Assembly (NCBI GenBank): GCA_000827265.1
Contig: KN834752.1
Span: forward strand, 310,001-374,000
Direction: 5' to 3'
Source: Collybiopsis luxurians FD-317 M1
Lineage: Eukaryota; Basidiomycota; Agaricomycetes; Agaricales; Omphalotaceae
DNA: 64,000 bases
Shown here: piece by piece, positions 13,086 to 24,559 of the stretch
Layout: each line of letters opens with the position of its first letter
Numbering within the stretch: the first letter of the stretch is position 1
Position numbers and translations under genes: made by a program
Notes under the pieces: model-generated
Told to the model about the DNA's origin: nothing
The model's input: the letters and a program-made list of their open reading frames with translations, nothing else
Database searches by the model: none

Positions 13086-14056
13086 ATGCAAGCCTTGTCC
13101 AGAACCACCACATCCAGTGTTCACATTCCTCAAAGATTCTATGGAACCTTGAAATCACCAATAATATCTTCGCGATCATTGAGCCGGGGATATCTGACAT
13201 GCAAGCACACTGGGAACCGTCTCAGACAGTTCACTAACGTTGGCAGAATTCAAAACCGCTTTCGTATCCGGTCTTTCTCTAATTCTTCGCCCGTTACGAC
13301 TGCTTCGTCTGGAATAGCTCCAGAATTATCCCCTGGCTCCTTCGCTGATCCTACGCGTCCGGACTTGTTCTATCATTTTCTGGAACCTCCGACACCCATA
13401 TCATCTGCAGTCCCAGCATACGCGCTATCTCTTTTGCCTTCTGTGCCGCCTTCAGCCGAATCGAGCACTATTATCGGGTGGCTGCCCGCCGGGACAATGG
13501 ACAATGCAGACCAGGAAGCAGGGTTAAATGACTTCAAAGAAAATCGTGCGCTGTCTATCGAGTCAATCCGTCAGAGCCACGGTAATTAACCTGCATTTAT
13601 GCTCACTTGTAGCAAAATTCCGTGAACTGCTCCATGACGCTGTTAAAAGCGGATTAAAAACAGATGTAGATGACGTACAAAGGAACGGCGCGACACAACT
13701 ACAAGAGGGATGGATGCATATCCACGGTATGTCCCGAGGTTCTCACGTTTCCTTCTGCTTAAAACTCAACAAACCGTAGACGAGCGTAATATCCCGGCAT
13801 TAGGTCGAATTGGCGATCCGGATGATATTCTTGCCTCAGTACTAGTAAGCGACGGTAAAGTGAGCATATTCGCTGCTGGGTGACTTGATGAGTGAATGCT
13901 TCTGTTCCGCTGCAGATCAGAGCAGATACATACCAACCAATGCCTGCATATCGTCTATGTACCTCTGATGGAGTAACACAACTTACGGAAGGACTTTCGG
14001 ATCACCTGAAAAAGTTTCTACTGCAACGAGTGGAAATGGAACGGAAGGGGACGTAG
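13086..14056 (+). CDS. Conserved fungal protein, probably mitochondrial
   Basis: Four exons (13086-13545, 13613-13726, 13780-13859, 13916-14056) keep frame and give 264 residues. The N-terminus is rich in Arg, Ser and Thr with few acidic residues (MQALSRTTTSS, then RSFSNSSPVTT), as in mitochondrial presequences. A conserved-looking core follows: FYHFLEPPTPISSAVPAYAL, TIIGWLPAGT, KFRELLHDAVKSGL, GWMHIHDERNIPALGRIGDP, YRLCTSDGVTQLTEGL. I recall uncharacterised agaricomycete proteins of this shape but no biochemical role. Intron 1 is taken as 13546-13612, because the alternative donor at 13582 would leave only 31 bases. The leader is an inference from composition. Confidence 0.75.
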
Positions 14057-14563
14057 GTAAAAGCACATCACTGTGACTGGTCTTTAAAACGCGCGAAACG
14101 AAAATCCGCTTACGCAGAAACATTCGTTCGAATCTACTTTCAGGTCCAACAATTGATGTCGAGAACAATTCGAGTCCATGCTCCATGCGTCTGGTGTAAT
14201 ACATAGATTATGGAATTCTAATTTGCAGAAAACTTTAATAGCGGATATGTACCTCGAATCATATGGATATTGCGTTACATAGAAGCTATCGCGGCTCAAA
14301 CGATGGTGTGAGGCGTAACCTCGAGTCTCACTCCAGTGTGACCACGTGGTTACTCACCGCCCTGTTCCTTCTCCGGTGTTCATTCCTCCGAATCCAAATC
14401 CCAACCAAATCCGGCGTTCAGATCTTGGACCAGGCCGTGTGATTTCCTTCCTTCCTTCCTTCCTAATCATGTACCCGGCGTAAGGTATTCGCTTTTAAGC
14501 GCTCCCTCGCGTCTATACACCGTATATATACGAGTCCATCAGGTCCCCATCCCTCCAGTGAAG
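14057..14563 (+). promoter_or_regulatory. Intergenic region and TATA-type promoter of the epoxide hydrolase gene
   Basis: A TATA-like tatatata lies at about 14523-14530, some 35-40 bases before the ATG at 14564. A ttcc tetranucleotide run lies at about 14446-14463. Nothing else is recognisable. Confidence 0.5.
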
Positions 14564-15920
14564 ATGTCTTCTACGCCAAAGCCATACAAACTTGACGTGT
14601 CCTCAGAATTCTTGGACTGGGTCACAAACCGAGTGAATACCGCTCGTGTAATTCCTGATCTTTCCCATCCTGCCGGCAAAGAATGGGAGTATGGAATTCC
14701 GACTTCGACAATGGAACCCTTGGTTGAATACTGGAAGACCAATTATGATTGGAGGAAAGCTGAAAAGCGGATAAACGAAACTTTTAACATGTTTACTGTT
14801 GACATAGAAGAGGCTGGAGAGGTCATCTCGTTACATTTCGTCCACCACCGTAGCGAGAGAACCGATGCCATCCCACTCATTTTCGCGCATGGCTGGCCAG
14901 GTAACTTTACCGAGGTACGCGTCGTATTTGTTCTGCGGGAGGTTTCCTTCGTGTAATCTCCGTGCATATAGGTCCAGCATATATTGAAACTCGCGGCTCC
15001 GGAGAACCCTAAAGATCAAGCGTTTCACATAGTCGCCCCCAGTATTCCCGGATTTACTCTTTCGTCTTCCCCTTCTGTACGTGTTTTACGTTGTCAGTAT
15101 CATTCCGGCATCCAAATAATATCTTCTGCAGAGACCAGGATTCGGGCTTACAAGAATCGCTTCGGTCTATCACAAACTGATGCTAAAACTAGGCTATGAA
15201 ACCTATGTCGGCCAAGGGGGGGACTGGGGAAGTTTCATCCTCCGTTCCGTTGCACTGCAGTATCCCGAATCCTTAGTTGGTCTTCACATCAACCTTCCCG
15301 TAACGCTCCCGCCGAAACCGTGGCGCAACCCAGTCACTCTGTTTTGGCTCGCCACGCGTCAATTTTCTCCAGAGGAGAAGAAGCGTCTTGCCCGTATGCA
15401 ATTTTTCATGAAAACCGAAACTGGATATTCTCGAATTCAAGGTTCCAAGCCTCAAACAGTCTCGTACGCACTCCTCGACTCCCCGATCGGAATGCTTGCT
15501 TGGATACGAGAAAAACTCGAGCTTTGTACTGAGGAAGAATTCGTCTGGGATCCAGAAACGATTATCACTTGGACGATGCTCTACTTGATATCCAACAGCG
15601 CTGGACATGCTAGAATATATAAAGAAGCCAACTCGGACGAGGGCGGAACTACCGAGATTCTCGGAAGCAAGATTTCGAAAGATGTTGCATTGGGAGTAAG
15701 CAGTTTCCCTCAGGATATAGGGTACGCGACCAGATGGTGGGCAGAGGCTACTATGGCGGAGAACATTGTGACCTGGCGGGAACATGATAAAGGAGGTCAT
15801 TTCCCGTCGTTGGAATGTCCCGAGGCCTTGATGTCGGACGTGCAGGAGTGGGTAAGGGCGATCAGAGATACGGGTAGCCCTCCAAAGTGGGAAGCGTTAT
15901 TGAAAGCGGGCAGGGCTTAA
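14564..15920 (+). CDS. Epoxide hydrolase (alpha/beta-hydrolase, microsomal EH-like)
   Basis: Hydrolyses epoxides to vicinal diols, through an Asp nucleophile and an ester intermediate in this family. Three exons (14564-14914, 14972-15076, 15132-15920) give 414 residues, normal for the family. The N-terminal EHN-type region holds YWKTNYDWRKAEKRIN. The oxyanion motif HGWPG is near residue 105, the nucleophile motif GGDWG near residue 175, and the catalytic His lies in KGGHFPSLECPE near the C-terminus. Acid and lid Tyr residues were not assigned. There is no signal peptide or clear membrane anchor at the start (MSSTPKPYKLDVS), so a cytosolic enzyme is likely. Detoxification or secondary metabolism are both possible roles, and the neighbours do not decide. 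Confidence 0.92.
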
Positions 15921-16052
15921 TGGTCTTGGCGGTTGCGTGTTACAAGATAAAGTTCAACGCAAACTCATAAATTATATACATATATAACATGGCGTAGGTT
16001 AACCCTACATGGGTATCTTCTCTACTATCTATTCTGCTTTGACGGTTATAAC

Positions 16053-16635
16053 TCAAGACAAGCATCCGCAGTATTTTGCCCACATGCCCTGAGCGTAAGC
16101 CTTGCCATTCATTAGTTCTTCGTCTGTGGAGTGACGGTTGAAATACTCACTTTTGCCTGATCTTCAGTGTTCTGGATGTCCTGCTGGAACTGCTGCTGAT
16201 TGTTTTGGTAGAACTCCTTCGCCTGCTCCTTCGCCTGATCTTTCGCTTGGTCTTCGAGCTCGTCGACGAATTTATCCGCTGCCCTTCGCATAAGGCTTTC
16301 TTTTCCCTCAGAGTCAGAAGAAGGCTGTGGAGCTTAACTAATGTCAACATTCAAGGCAATTATCGCACAGTGAAGGAAAACCTACTCATAGGAGGTTTGG
16401 GAGATGGCTGAGTGGAGGCAATTTTTGTCGATTTGCCGTCGAGTTGAGTCTCATGTGTTGCTTGAAGTGAGTGAGTATAGAGGATGTAACAGAGGTGCTT
16501 TGAACAACGTACGTTTTGAAGCGACTGGACAATTAAATGGACATTAGAGCTCGAGGGTTTCCTGAGATTCAGGACTGGACACTAACCTGTGCTGCCGTTG
16601 ACGTTCTCGTTACCGGATACTCTGGCTGTAGACAT
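16053..16635 (-). CDS. Small Gln/Lys-rich protein with C-terminal KYCGC motif (paralogue A)
   Basis: Not a family I can name. Four exons on the minus strand (16587-16635, 16386-16460, 16151-16332, 16053-16100), with intron phases 1, 1 and 0, give 117 residues. The N-terminus is polar and disordered (MSTARVSGNENVNGST). A charged, probably helical middle follows (MRRAADKFVDELEDQAKDQA). The short last exon encodes AYAQGMWAKYCGCLS. The gene 460 bases upstream has the same exon plan and the same tail, so the two are tandem duplicates. The CxC near the end could be a lipid-attachment or metal site, but no CaaX box is present. A GTATAAG box lies about 95 bases upstream. The model rests on frame and splice consistency. 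Confidence 0.7.
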
Positions 16636-17096
16636 CTTTTATTGATGGAATTCGCAAGAGGCCGTCGAGGATGAGAGGGGGGTTTGCAAGTCTGTCTGAG
16701 GATCAATAAAATTTCGACTTGGCCCTGCTCTTATACATGTCCTCTGGACACCGAAGCAATGGTTGACAGGTATAGTAAGTCTGAGTTATTTAGGGGAAGT
16801 GATTATCACCAAACTGAATTCTACGGGGGCCAATCTGCTAGCAAGATATTGATTGAACGTATCTATGTAACACCCTTGGACAGTTCAGCGCGCGCTGTCA
16901 TCTTTCATGATTTTCAGGTATGTGCGCTTGATGGAAAATCTTAAGAGGAACAGCTGTAACTAGCTTAGAACTGGTATAATTATTTAGGGTCTATCCATTC
17001 GAATTGATCTAACAGAGAGCACGTTTTTGGGTATCTACACCATCACTACAGCTCACTTGTTGACATGCGCCAAGGGAGGAGAGGGTGTGGGGATGT
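16636..17096. other. Spacer between the tandem small genes
   Basis: Contains the promoter of paralogue A, with a minus-strand TATAAG box at 16730-16735, and the 3' flank of paralogue B. No further gene is visible. Confidence 0.45.
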
Positions 17097-17564
17097 TTAG
17101 GAGGCAGACCCCAAACAGCCGCAATACTTGTTGAACCACCCCTGCACAAAACTCAGTTTAAGTATATGTACCGTCAGAAAAAAAGTTCAAATCCGCCACT
17201 GACCTTTGCGGTATCCTCCGCGTTCTGCATTGTCTGCTGAACTTGTGCGTTGTTGGTCACATAGTCGACGGCCTCGTCTGCACCCTTCTCAGCGGCTTTG
17301 TCGATAGCCTTCTCGGCTAGTTTGTGCATGGTCGATTCTTTCTTCTCTCCGGGAGGTGGGATTTCTTTTCAAAAGTGGTTAATGGTCTCCAGGGCATAAT
17401 ATCGCGCACAGGAATGAAACTCACTCATCCCTGGTGTCCCAGAAGGTTGGGAGGTATTTGAAGGAGCTGTAGAGCGATATGGCCATTCAGTATTTAATAT
17501 GCCTATACGAGCGTCATAAAAACCAACCTATTTCGCCGTTGTAGTGTTCGGGGCTGGCTGGCAT
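17097..17564 (-). CDS. Small protein with C-terminal KYCGC motif (paralogue B)
   Basis: Unrecognised family, tandem duplicate of the gene at 16053-16635. Four exons (17528-17564, 17425-17466, 17204-17364, 17097-17141), with intron phases 1, 1 and 0 as in its neighbour, give 94 residues. It has a short polar start (MPASPEHYNGEIAPS), a Pro/Gly turn (MKIPPPGEKKES), an Ala/Lys/Glu-rich probable helix (KLAEKAIDKAAEKGADEAV) and the ending GWFNKYCGCLGSAS. The first Met of the long exon aligns in context with MRRAADKF of paralogue A (both follow ...KES). A GTATAAG box about 60 bases upstream resembles that of paralogue A. No signal peptide is present. Function unknown. Confidence 0.7.
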
Positions 17565-18927
17565 TTTCTTTCAGTGAGGCGTGTATGCTCTGTTGAAGGG
17601 CGCACTTCTTGACTGGAGCCTATCTTATACCAGCCCCTAGGTTCTGTCTGCCGAGAACGTCGGTAATAGACAGGGAGAGTTAAACATGAATTCCATGCAC
17701 GTCGAGTAAAGGTGGACCTGAAATTGTTGATTTATCATTCACATTACTATGACATTCATTCTTGCATAGCGCTGAGCAAGTGAGCTGGACAGTTGCATTG
17801 AAGAATCAAACGTGATCCATCATTCAGAAATCTGGCGGTTTATACTGTTGATCTGTTCAAGGTTTATACATAGGCAGTTGGTCCATAATTGAATAATGAG
17901 CGCAAACCGGCGTCTAAGTGTTCTTGTTGCGCGTCGAACAGTCTTGATCTATGTGTTTCTGGAACCATCTTTGGAGGTTTCGATAGAATTATAGATAGAT
18001 AGGGCAGTGTGTGTAGAAGACTCTGGAACTGTCTTTGGAGGTTTCGATAGAATTATAGATAGATCGATGGGCACTGGCAGTGTAGGAAACGATAGAGACA
18101 AATTTTGATATGACGGTTCTCGAGAGAAGCGACCACGCAGTCTCAATCTATCATCAATGCGCCCGCTCGAGACTCGGGACGAAGGGTTGCCGCAAACTCA
18201 CATAACTTACAAGTAGTTTTGATACCAAATGAACGAGTGTGTTGGAAGGGAAAAAGAAGCCAGTAGTCGTTCAGAGAGTCCTGCTGAGAATGACATTTTC
18301 TTCCCGTACTTGAATTGGCTGAGCGATATATCCTGGGTGCCACATACATTGGATGGACGACTGGAAGGACGAGAAATTCCAATACTAGGTACGGTTTGAA
18401 ACCAGCTGGTCTAGTGTTTAACTTGAAAGGCTGGATTGGAAATAGATTTGGGATTTGAACGAAGCTACCAAGGCAACGAAGGGCAAAACCTGACCGCAGT
18501 CACTGAATGAGAAGAAGACTCGAGAGCGAAACGGAACAGTCAATGTAACTCTTATCCGACGATCAACCAATTAAACTGCGGAGTGCATTCTACCATGCGA
18601 CTTGAGCGCTTGGGCTACTTTAGCGCCTACAAAAATTAGTATTATTTCTTTAGATTTATGGTCCAGACGGGTATATATTTGCATGGGGTTGTGTATACAG
18701 ATTTAGCTACCTGAACTTGCAAAAATAAAAATAAAAAGTTGAAATTATCAACACGATACCTAACCGTGAGAATGTAATGCCCGATCTGAATCTTCGGGTC
18801 TTCCCTTGTTCACGGTCGGGTGCACATCTACCGAACGATGATCTAATCTTAAGCGGTCGTTTCTTAAATGTTCCTTCTATCTAGTCTCTGTTCACAAGCT
18901 CTGTAATTATTCGGGACCCTCATACAA
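17565..18927. other. Intergenic region
   Basis: No gene supported. It contains the paralogue B promoter (TATAAG at 17624-17629, minus strand), a 43-base direct repeat (17958-18000 and 18022-18064), and an A-rich run at about 18720-18740. Confidence 0.5.
17958..18064. repeat. Two 43-base direct repeats, period 64
   Basis: Copies at 17958-18000 and 18022-18064 differ at about two positions. Each contains tttggaggtttcgatagaa and ends in atagatagat. Probably a local tandem duplication. Confidence 0.85.
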
Positions 18928-21900
18928 ATGTCCGAATATCATCCCTACAAGCAAGAAGAATGTTCAACATCCAACTCTCCAGAATCAACCTCTGCAGAAA
19001 CCTCAGGCTCAGGTTTAACGAAATCACTACAGAACAGCAAAGTTTCAAAACGGATTCGGTAAGTCCTACGTTTTGGGACAGTCCATCTAGCGCAGAAATG
19101 TACTGGCTTTTGCTTGGTGTCAAAATTGTCTCAAGTAACCCACCCCTTAACTTCTTCTGTCGCTGGTCCAACTCTAGCCACTTTTCCCATGGAATACGCG
19201 TTAGAAACCAATACACCTGCGTGCTTTTCAGCCATCATCTGCGCTACTTTGACTGTCCCTTTCTCATCCTTCGTTGTAGAATAAGCCCACTTATACATCT
19301 GTAGAGGGGAGATTGCGTGCGCTGAGTGCCGCAGGCTCAAAATTAGATGCGACAAGCTTGTACCATGCTCAACTTGCATTAAACGGGGTTGTCAAACACT
19401 TTGTCCCAATGGTAACGCTGACATGACTTTAATGTGAAAATCGTGACTGCTTACGCTTCCAGAAAGGCACTATCCCACCAGGCCAGGGTAGTCGGTAAGT
19501 CCATGCTTCCGTTATTAACAGTAACGTCAGGCTAATTCGCTTTAGATTTGTCTTGGCTGCAACAGACCATCTTCAACGTAAATTAGTGAGATTCGAGGCC
19601 AGGATGCACGCCTTGGAGGACGCGCTTGCTATAGCTCACATAACCTATAATCTCGAACCTAACCCGCTTCTTTCACATCGAGACGAAGATGACAACGCAG
19701 ACGCCCAAGCATTGAAACCTATCCCAGAGCAGTCGGAGAAAGAAATTAGTACGGTACTCTCGGATGGTTCCGGATCTCTACATGTTAGTGAGAGTGGGAT
19801 CAACAGGTTCTTTGGACCTTCTGGGGCACCGGAGGTAAGAATTATGAATTATAAATCTTAAGTCGAAAAATTCATTCACTTTTCAGAGTCTGCTGCTCGT
19901 ATGTGACGTCTTCAGCCGCAATCTGGTCTAAAAAACTAAGCTGTCTTTACAAAGGACACGGATCCACAGGAGGAACGTTTGAGACCCACTGCACCCCCTC
20001 GTTTACTAGAATTGGATGATTCGTATCTTCCTCCTGAGATCATTAAGTTCACTCGGGCTTTCCCGCTGACTCCCCTTGATATTCCTATCTCTTCCACACA
20101 GAAGTCTATAGAGTCCTTTCTTCCACCCATGGAAAGGGCAATTGCGTTGTGCGATACGTTTTTGGAACATCTTTCTTGGATGTTCCAGATAGTAACACGG
20201 CAACTTCTGGTGTCGGAGCTCATTCCGGCAATATACGAAGGGAGAAACGATTATGGTCCTCATGATCTTGCGCTGTTGTTTATTGTTCTTGGTATTGGTG
20301 TCCTCGTCGACTTGAATGTGGAAGCTTACAACCTGGAAGCCCAACATTTTTATCATCTCTCTCGAGCGGCTTTGGTGTTACAGCCTGTACTAACAGAATG
20401 CTCTATCGTGACAATTAAGGTATGCCATTGGAGGATGTCGAGCTTTCGAGTCAATATCCTGAATTTATCCAGGTATTGCACTTGATGAGCATCCACAACG
20501 GCCTGAGTGGGCAGGAAAGTAATTTAGAGCAATCTTATGCTCTTCTCAATCTCGCAGGACAAATCGCAACCAAGGTATTTAAATTTTTCGGTTCTTTGAC
20601 TTATCCTGATCCCGCTTGAAAGATTGGTTTTCGTATGTCACCCACTCCACTTGTGAAGGTTTTTGAAACGAATTGTTACGGGTAGATATCGATCCCGCAA
20701 GTTGGAAATTCTATGGTCGCGAGGCTTACGACCGACGAGTATACTTTTGGAATTTGCTCACAGCGATTCTTTGGACCGTGGGTACTGCAAATCCCTGCTA
20801 CTTACTCAAACTCATAGTCCATTCAGTCATTAGTAACAGGTCGACCGCCTGGGATCTATACAGAGTTTATAGATTGCAAAATACCGACTGAACAAGAAGA
20901 AGTTACGTATCAGCAGGGAGAGTTTCCTATCGGCTGTAAGGCAATCAACTTCCCAGTATATCTCCGTACTCAATATTTTGCCACTCTAGTCGGAGTTTGG
21001 GGCTTTCAAGCCGCCCTTAACTGCTTACTTCCGGTGGTTGAAACCACACTTGCCGCAAAGTCACCTTCTTACGAGAGTGTCCTGGAATTAGACGCGAAAA
21101 TCCGACAGGCCGTGTCTCCACCGGACAGCGATCCCCTAGATGAACGTACTGCTATTTCAATGCGGACCTTTGTAAGGTCGCACTATCAACAGCTTAGTGA
21201 GTATAGTCCGCCAGATATTTCCCCGCAGTTCGGACGTTGAGATGGAGGCAGTGCTGCTATACCTTCATCGAGGGTTTTTCACGCAGGCCATGACAGAGTA
21301 TCCCACCAATCCCCTCTTGAGTCCATACCGAAAATCCGTGATTACCGCGTACCAAAGTGCATGCGCAGTCCTGGACGACACGCGTACACAGTTTCAGAAA
21401 AAACCAGTTTTATGTGCGCGGGTTTGGAGGATATGGAGTTTTGCTTTTGCCGCTGCTGTAGGATTTTTTTTCTTCCACTCTCTGTCAATTCTAAAATTCT
21501 TCAGGTAATTGTCGGTACTGTCGCTACTCGTGGAATCCATCTGAATTTAGAGCCACGAGCTCTGGAACAATTTGAGTCAGCTTATGAGGTCTTTCGAAGC
21601 GCAGCTAAGATCAGTAATCGTGCCGCTAGAGCACTGGTGCGTACTCCTATCGTTCGTTGCGAGGTGTTACTGATGTTGTACTCAGCCTGTTCTCCAGGCT
21701 ATGCTGCAGAGAGCCATTGAAACGCAAAAATCTCAGCATAGCCAATTTATGGTTGATATGACGAAGGAGGAGTTTTCCCCAGATCAGCTTCAAACCGGTT
21801 ACCCAGTTCAATCTTCACCGCAAATACCGAATGACCCGTATCGCTCCTTCGCTCAGTCGAAGCATATACAATCGCTACCCAAACCATCTACTGATTTTCT

Positions 21901-22252
21901 TCCAAAGCATGATTTTACCGCTTCTCTACTCGATCCATACAACTATGCTGCTGGGGTTCAGGATATGACTGATCGGCGTCCATCGTCTGCTACACCATCA
22001 CTTCCATATCCCTCACACAGACGTGATTTATCACAAAGCTGGGGAGGTCTTTTCCATGAAGTTCCGATGGATCCTACCCAATATGCCCACGGCTACGGAT
22101 ATAAAACAGGAACTAGCTCAGATGCACCTTATGAAGAGGATACCATGATCCATGATAGATGGTCATCATTCATGAACTACAATGTCCTCGACGAAAGAGC
22201 GAATAATCCACCTCTCTCGTCAAGAGGACCGGCGCACCAATTTCAGCGCTGA
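18928..22252 (+). CDS. Fungal Zn2Cys6 transcription factor with fungal-specific TF domain
   Basis: Nuclear DNA-binding regulator. Target genes are not evident. The Zn2Cys6 cluster is spread over exons 2-3: CAECRRLKIRCDKLVPCSTC then CQTLCPNG, followed by GTIPPGQGSRFVLAATDHLQ and a leucine-rich linker (LEDALAIAHI). The middle-homology region is visible as FLEHLSWMFQIVTRQLLV, MSIHNGLSGQESNLEQSYAL, DPASWKFYGREAYDRRVYFW and TGRPPGIYTEFIDCKIPTE. The C-terminus is Ser/Pro/Tyr-rich. Exons used: 18928-19058, 19305-19411, 19467-19494, 19546-19834, 19887-19898, 19955-20419, 20473-20574, 20623-20632, 20686-20777, 20818-20935, 20990 to about 21171, about 21242-21457, 21505-21636, 21698-22252, giving roughly 810 residues. 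Two are microexons (12 and 10 bases). The junction near 21172-21241 is unresolved: no GT-AG choice keeps both flanking conserved stretches. Confidence 0.85.
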
Positions 22253-23645
22253 CTTTACTTTTTATTGATACAAATTGTTTGTACTCTGATATAACTTTGC
22301 CATAGTTTTAATGTATCTCATTAATGTACCTTGCTCAAAACCTATCATAATACGCTGATACATGAATCAAGGTCATGAATCAAGGTACGGGTTCGGCGGG
22401 TCAAAGCAAGATCTATGCTTGAGTCACTGATCATATGAGAAGGCGTACGATCACTCACTTTGATCGCGCGTTGAGTAAAGTAACGCGACGGGGGTTGAAC
22501 GTTGAACGTTAGATCTCGAATGCAGAAGGGGGTCGACGAGAGCATATCAAATCTAGCAGCCTCTGGATGAAATCCTGTCGAAATTGATCTGGGATGATTA
22601 ATCGTTCATTCCCTGCACTGCACCTCTAAGCTCGATCGTGTTCACGTTGTATTACTGCGCATGAAAAACCGGTCTAGTCTACCCAGGTGTGTGAAGCATG
22701 GTATAGTATCTGGTTAGACTGTTTTAGTCTGCATTCCCTATACCATCCAACTGCGTCCAATATGTACAATCTGGACCCATTCCCTGGGTCCATAGTGTTC
22801 TCGTAGGGTTAACGTTATTGGATCTGCAGTAGACTGGATAAATTTAGACTGCTGTGTCCCTACAGCAGTATGCACTCGATCCGTAGTACATAATCGGGAT
22901 CGTATCGAGCTCCGACATCTTAGTATACGGCTCAATTTGAATTTCCGAAGGCTCCGTCAGCTTGACTCATATAAAATATCGAAACGCGTTATATATGCGA
23001 CGGTGAAACTCCATCCTCGATCAATTTGACTTGAACCGACTCGACAGCTATTCAACGGTACTCAACCCTCTCGATTTTAGAGCGCCCATCGCGCCCATCA
23101 TTTGTGTTTGGTTATGTGAGGTGTCTAGTTAGTAGCCGCGGTAACAGAGTGCAAGATGCCATCCAAATATGACTACGAGGCAGGCAAGGGCACACAGGTT
23201 TCGGCCTATATTATTAGGGAAGGCTTCGAAGGTCATGAAGCTGTAGATATGGGAAACCTGATAGCGATTACCGATAGCAATTAACCACTGTGTATATAGT
23301 AAAGAGATTCGCTACATAAGATACCGTGTACATCTATAGTTAAGATAAATAATTATGCACTGAGCGGAGTTAACTGATACAGAGGGTCAGGTCATTCGTC
23401 CGTTGTTCATACAGAAAATAAGCCATAGTAGGTAAGGAAAAAGCGTGACAGGTAACTACAAGTTCCAAACAAAGGAGTGGGAGGATATCGTTGGAATGTA
23501 TGAGCCCGTGATGCGGTATCAGCCAACCAACTGAGAAGAACAGCAAAGATACAATGTCGTTTCCGTTAAAAGGAGGTGGTGAATAAATAGGTAACATTTA
23601 CACAGTTTGGGCGGATGTAGATCGATCGGGTACTACATCTTTGAG
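22253..23645. other. Intergenic region with a small ORF
   Basis: Mostly without recognisable content. There is a 13-base tandem duplication (catgaatcaaggt) at about 22361-22386, a TATA-like atataaaat at about 22969-22977, and the 42-codon ORF listed separately. Confidence 0.45.
23156..23284 (+). CDS. Possible 42-residue small protein
   Basis: An ATG-to-stop ORF of 42 codons (starts MPSKYDYEAGKGTQ, ends AITDSN). It lies about 180 bases downstream of a TATA-like box at about 22970, with cgaaacgcg between. There is no signal peptide, no CaaX box and no known domain. An ORF of this length can arise by chance, so the promoter-like context is the only support. Confidence 0.2.
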   Translation: MPSKYDYEAGKGTQVSAYIIREGFEGHEAVDMGNLIAITDSN

Positions 23646-24510
23646 TCATTTGGAGGATGTAGATTGGCTATCTCTCTCAGGCGGTACTTGGCTCCTGGAC
23701 CGTCGTGGCCAAGTTACCCACAGCATCCCGTCGGATAGATGGGCTCTGATGTCTGCATTCTAGGAAACAATGAAAGAGAGAATCAGCTTATTGTTCGACA
23801 TATTTGGAATAATTGGATGCCCCAAGGCCATGAACTCGAAGAACAGAGAGAGAAGAGCAATTTGACCTACCTGAGTACCAGAGGGAAGCGGAATCTTTCG
23901 CTCGAACTGAAGATACACAGTGTCAGTAAAGTGCGACATAAACTGAAAAGGAAAAACCAGGACGCCGTCTGCAGCCCTGAAACTCCACTCACATAACCAT
24001 ATCGCAATTCGGCAACCTTAAATTGAGGACCAATAGTTTGTTCGTCGGCATCCAATTCACCAGAAGCAATAGCATCCGCGTAAGCGGTTGGGTTGCTTGG
24101 GAGAGAGCTCTCGTCAAGATGTTTAGGTTTTGGACGGTTCCGCTTTCCTTTGACTACTAATATATCGCGATCGATGTTCAATGTGATGTCGTCGCGCTTG
24201 ATTCCAGGCAACTCGATTGTGGCGGTCACCAAATTCGAGATAGGATCGTCGCAAAGATCGTATCTGTAGCGCAAGCAGTGTAAGTTAATAACAAGCAAAA
24301 CGTGTAAAACATGGGCGTAGCATACCTAGGCATGTACCTTCCTGTGGAAGGATAAACAAGTTTCAGTTTGTTGGCTCTTACAAGCTCTTTGATTCGTTTA
24401 TTGACAGCCCTTTCGAAGTCAGCGTCTGACGACGGATATCCCGAGGATTGAAGATGAGAGGAGATATGACTGCGTGTGGCTTCTATCTTTGGCGTGGTCG
24501 TTGGTGCCAT
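23646..24510 (-). CDS. hsp20: Small heat-shock protein (Hsp20/alpha-crystallin)
   Basis: ATP-independent chaperone that holds unfolding proteins, normally cytosolic oligomers. Four minus-strand exons (24326-24510, 23993-24263, 23871-23906, 23646-23759) give 201 residues. The N-terminal arm starts MAPTTTPKIEATRSHI. The alpha-crystallin domain begins near YDLCDDPISNLVTATIELPG, continues through DDITLNIDRDILVVKGKRNR and KVAELRYGY, then FERKIPLPSGTQ. It ends with NADIRAHLSDGMLWVTWPR, where the usual A-x-x-x-G-V-L reads with Met. The tail (RSQVPPERDSQSTSSK) lacks an obvious I-x-I/V motif, which may affect oligomerisation. A TATATAAG box sits 42-49 bases before the ATG and heat-shock-like sites lie further upstream. 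This upstream region is duplicated at 30936-31590. Confidence 0.92.
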
Positions 24511-24551
24511 CGAAAACGGGGATCGACCGAAAATTTTTGTGGTGCGACTCC

Positions 24552-24559
24552 TTATATAC
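24552..24559 (-). promoter_or_regulatory. TATA box of the hsp20 gene
   Basis: TATATAAG on the minus strand, 42-49 bases before the hsp20 start codon. The same box (TATATAAAG) survives in the duplicated copy at 30981-30989. Confidence 0.6.

Noticed and set aside
13582..13612. 31-base intron in the probable mitochondrial protein gene
   Set aside because: Too short for the genome's usual introns. The donor at 13546 gives a 67-base intron in the same phase and a better core sequence.
17161..17210. Transposon-end-like word cagtggcggatttgaac
   Set aside because: It is the start of an intron of the small paralogue B gene. No matching inverted repeat was found nearby.
18560..18640. tRNA-like words on the minus strand (tagcccaagcg resembling an A box, followed by ggtagaatgc)
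   Set aside because: No matching B box (GGTTCGA) at the right distance, and I could not fold an acceptor stem.
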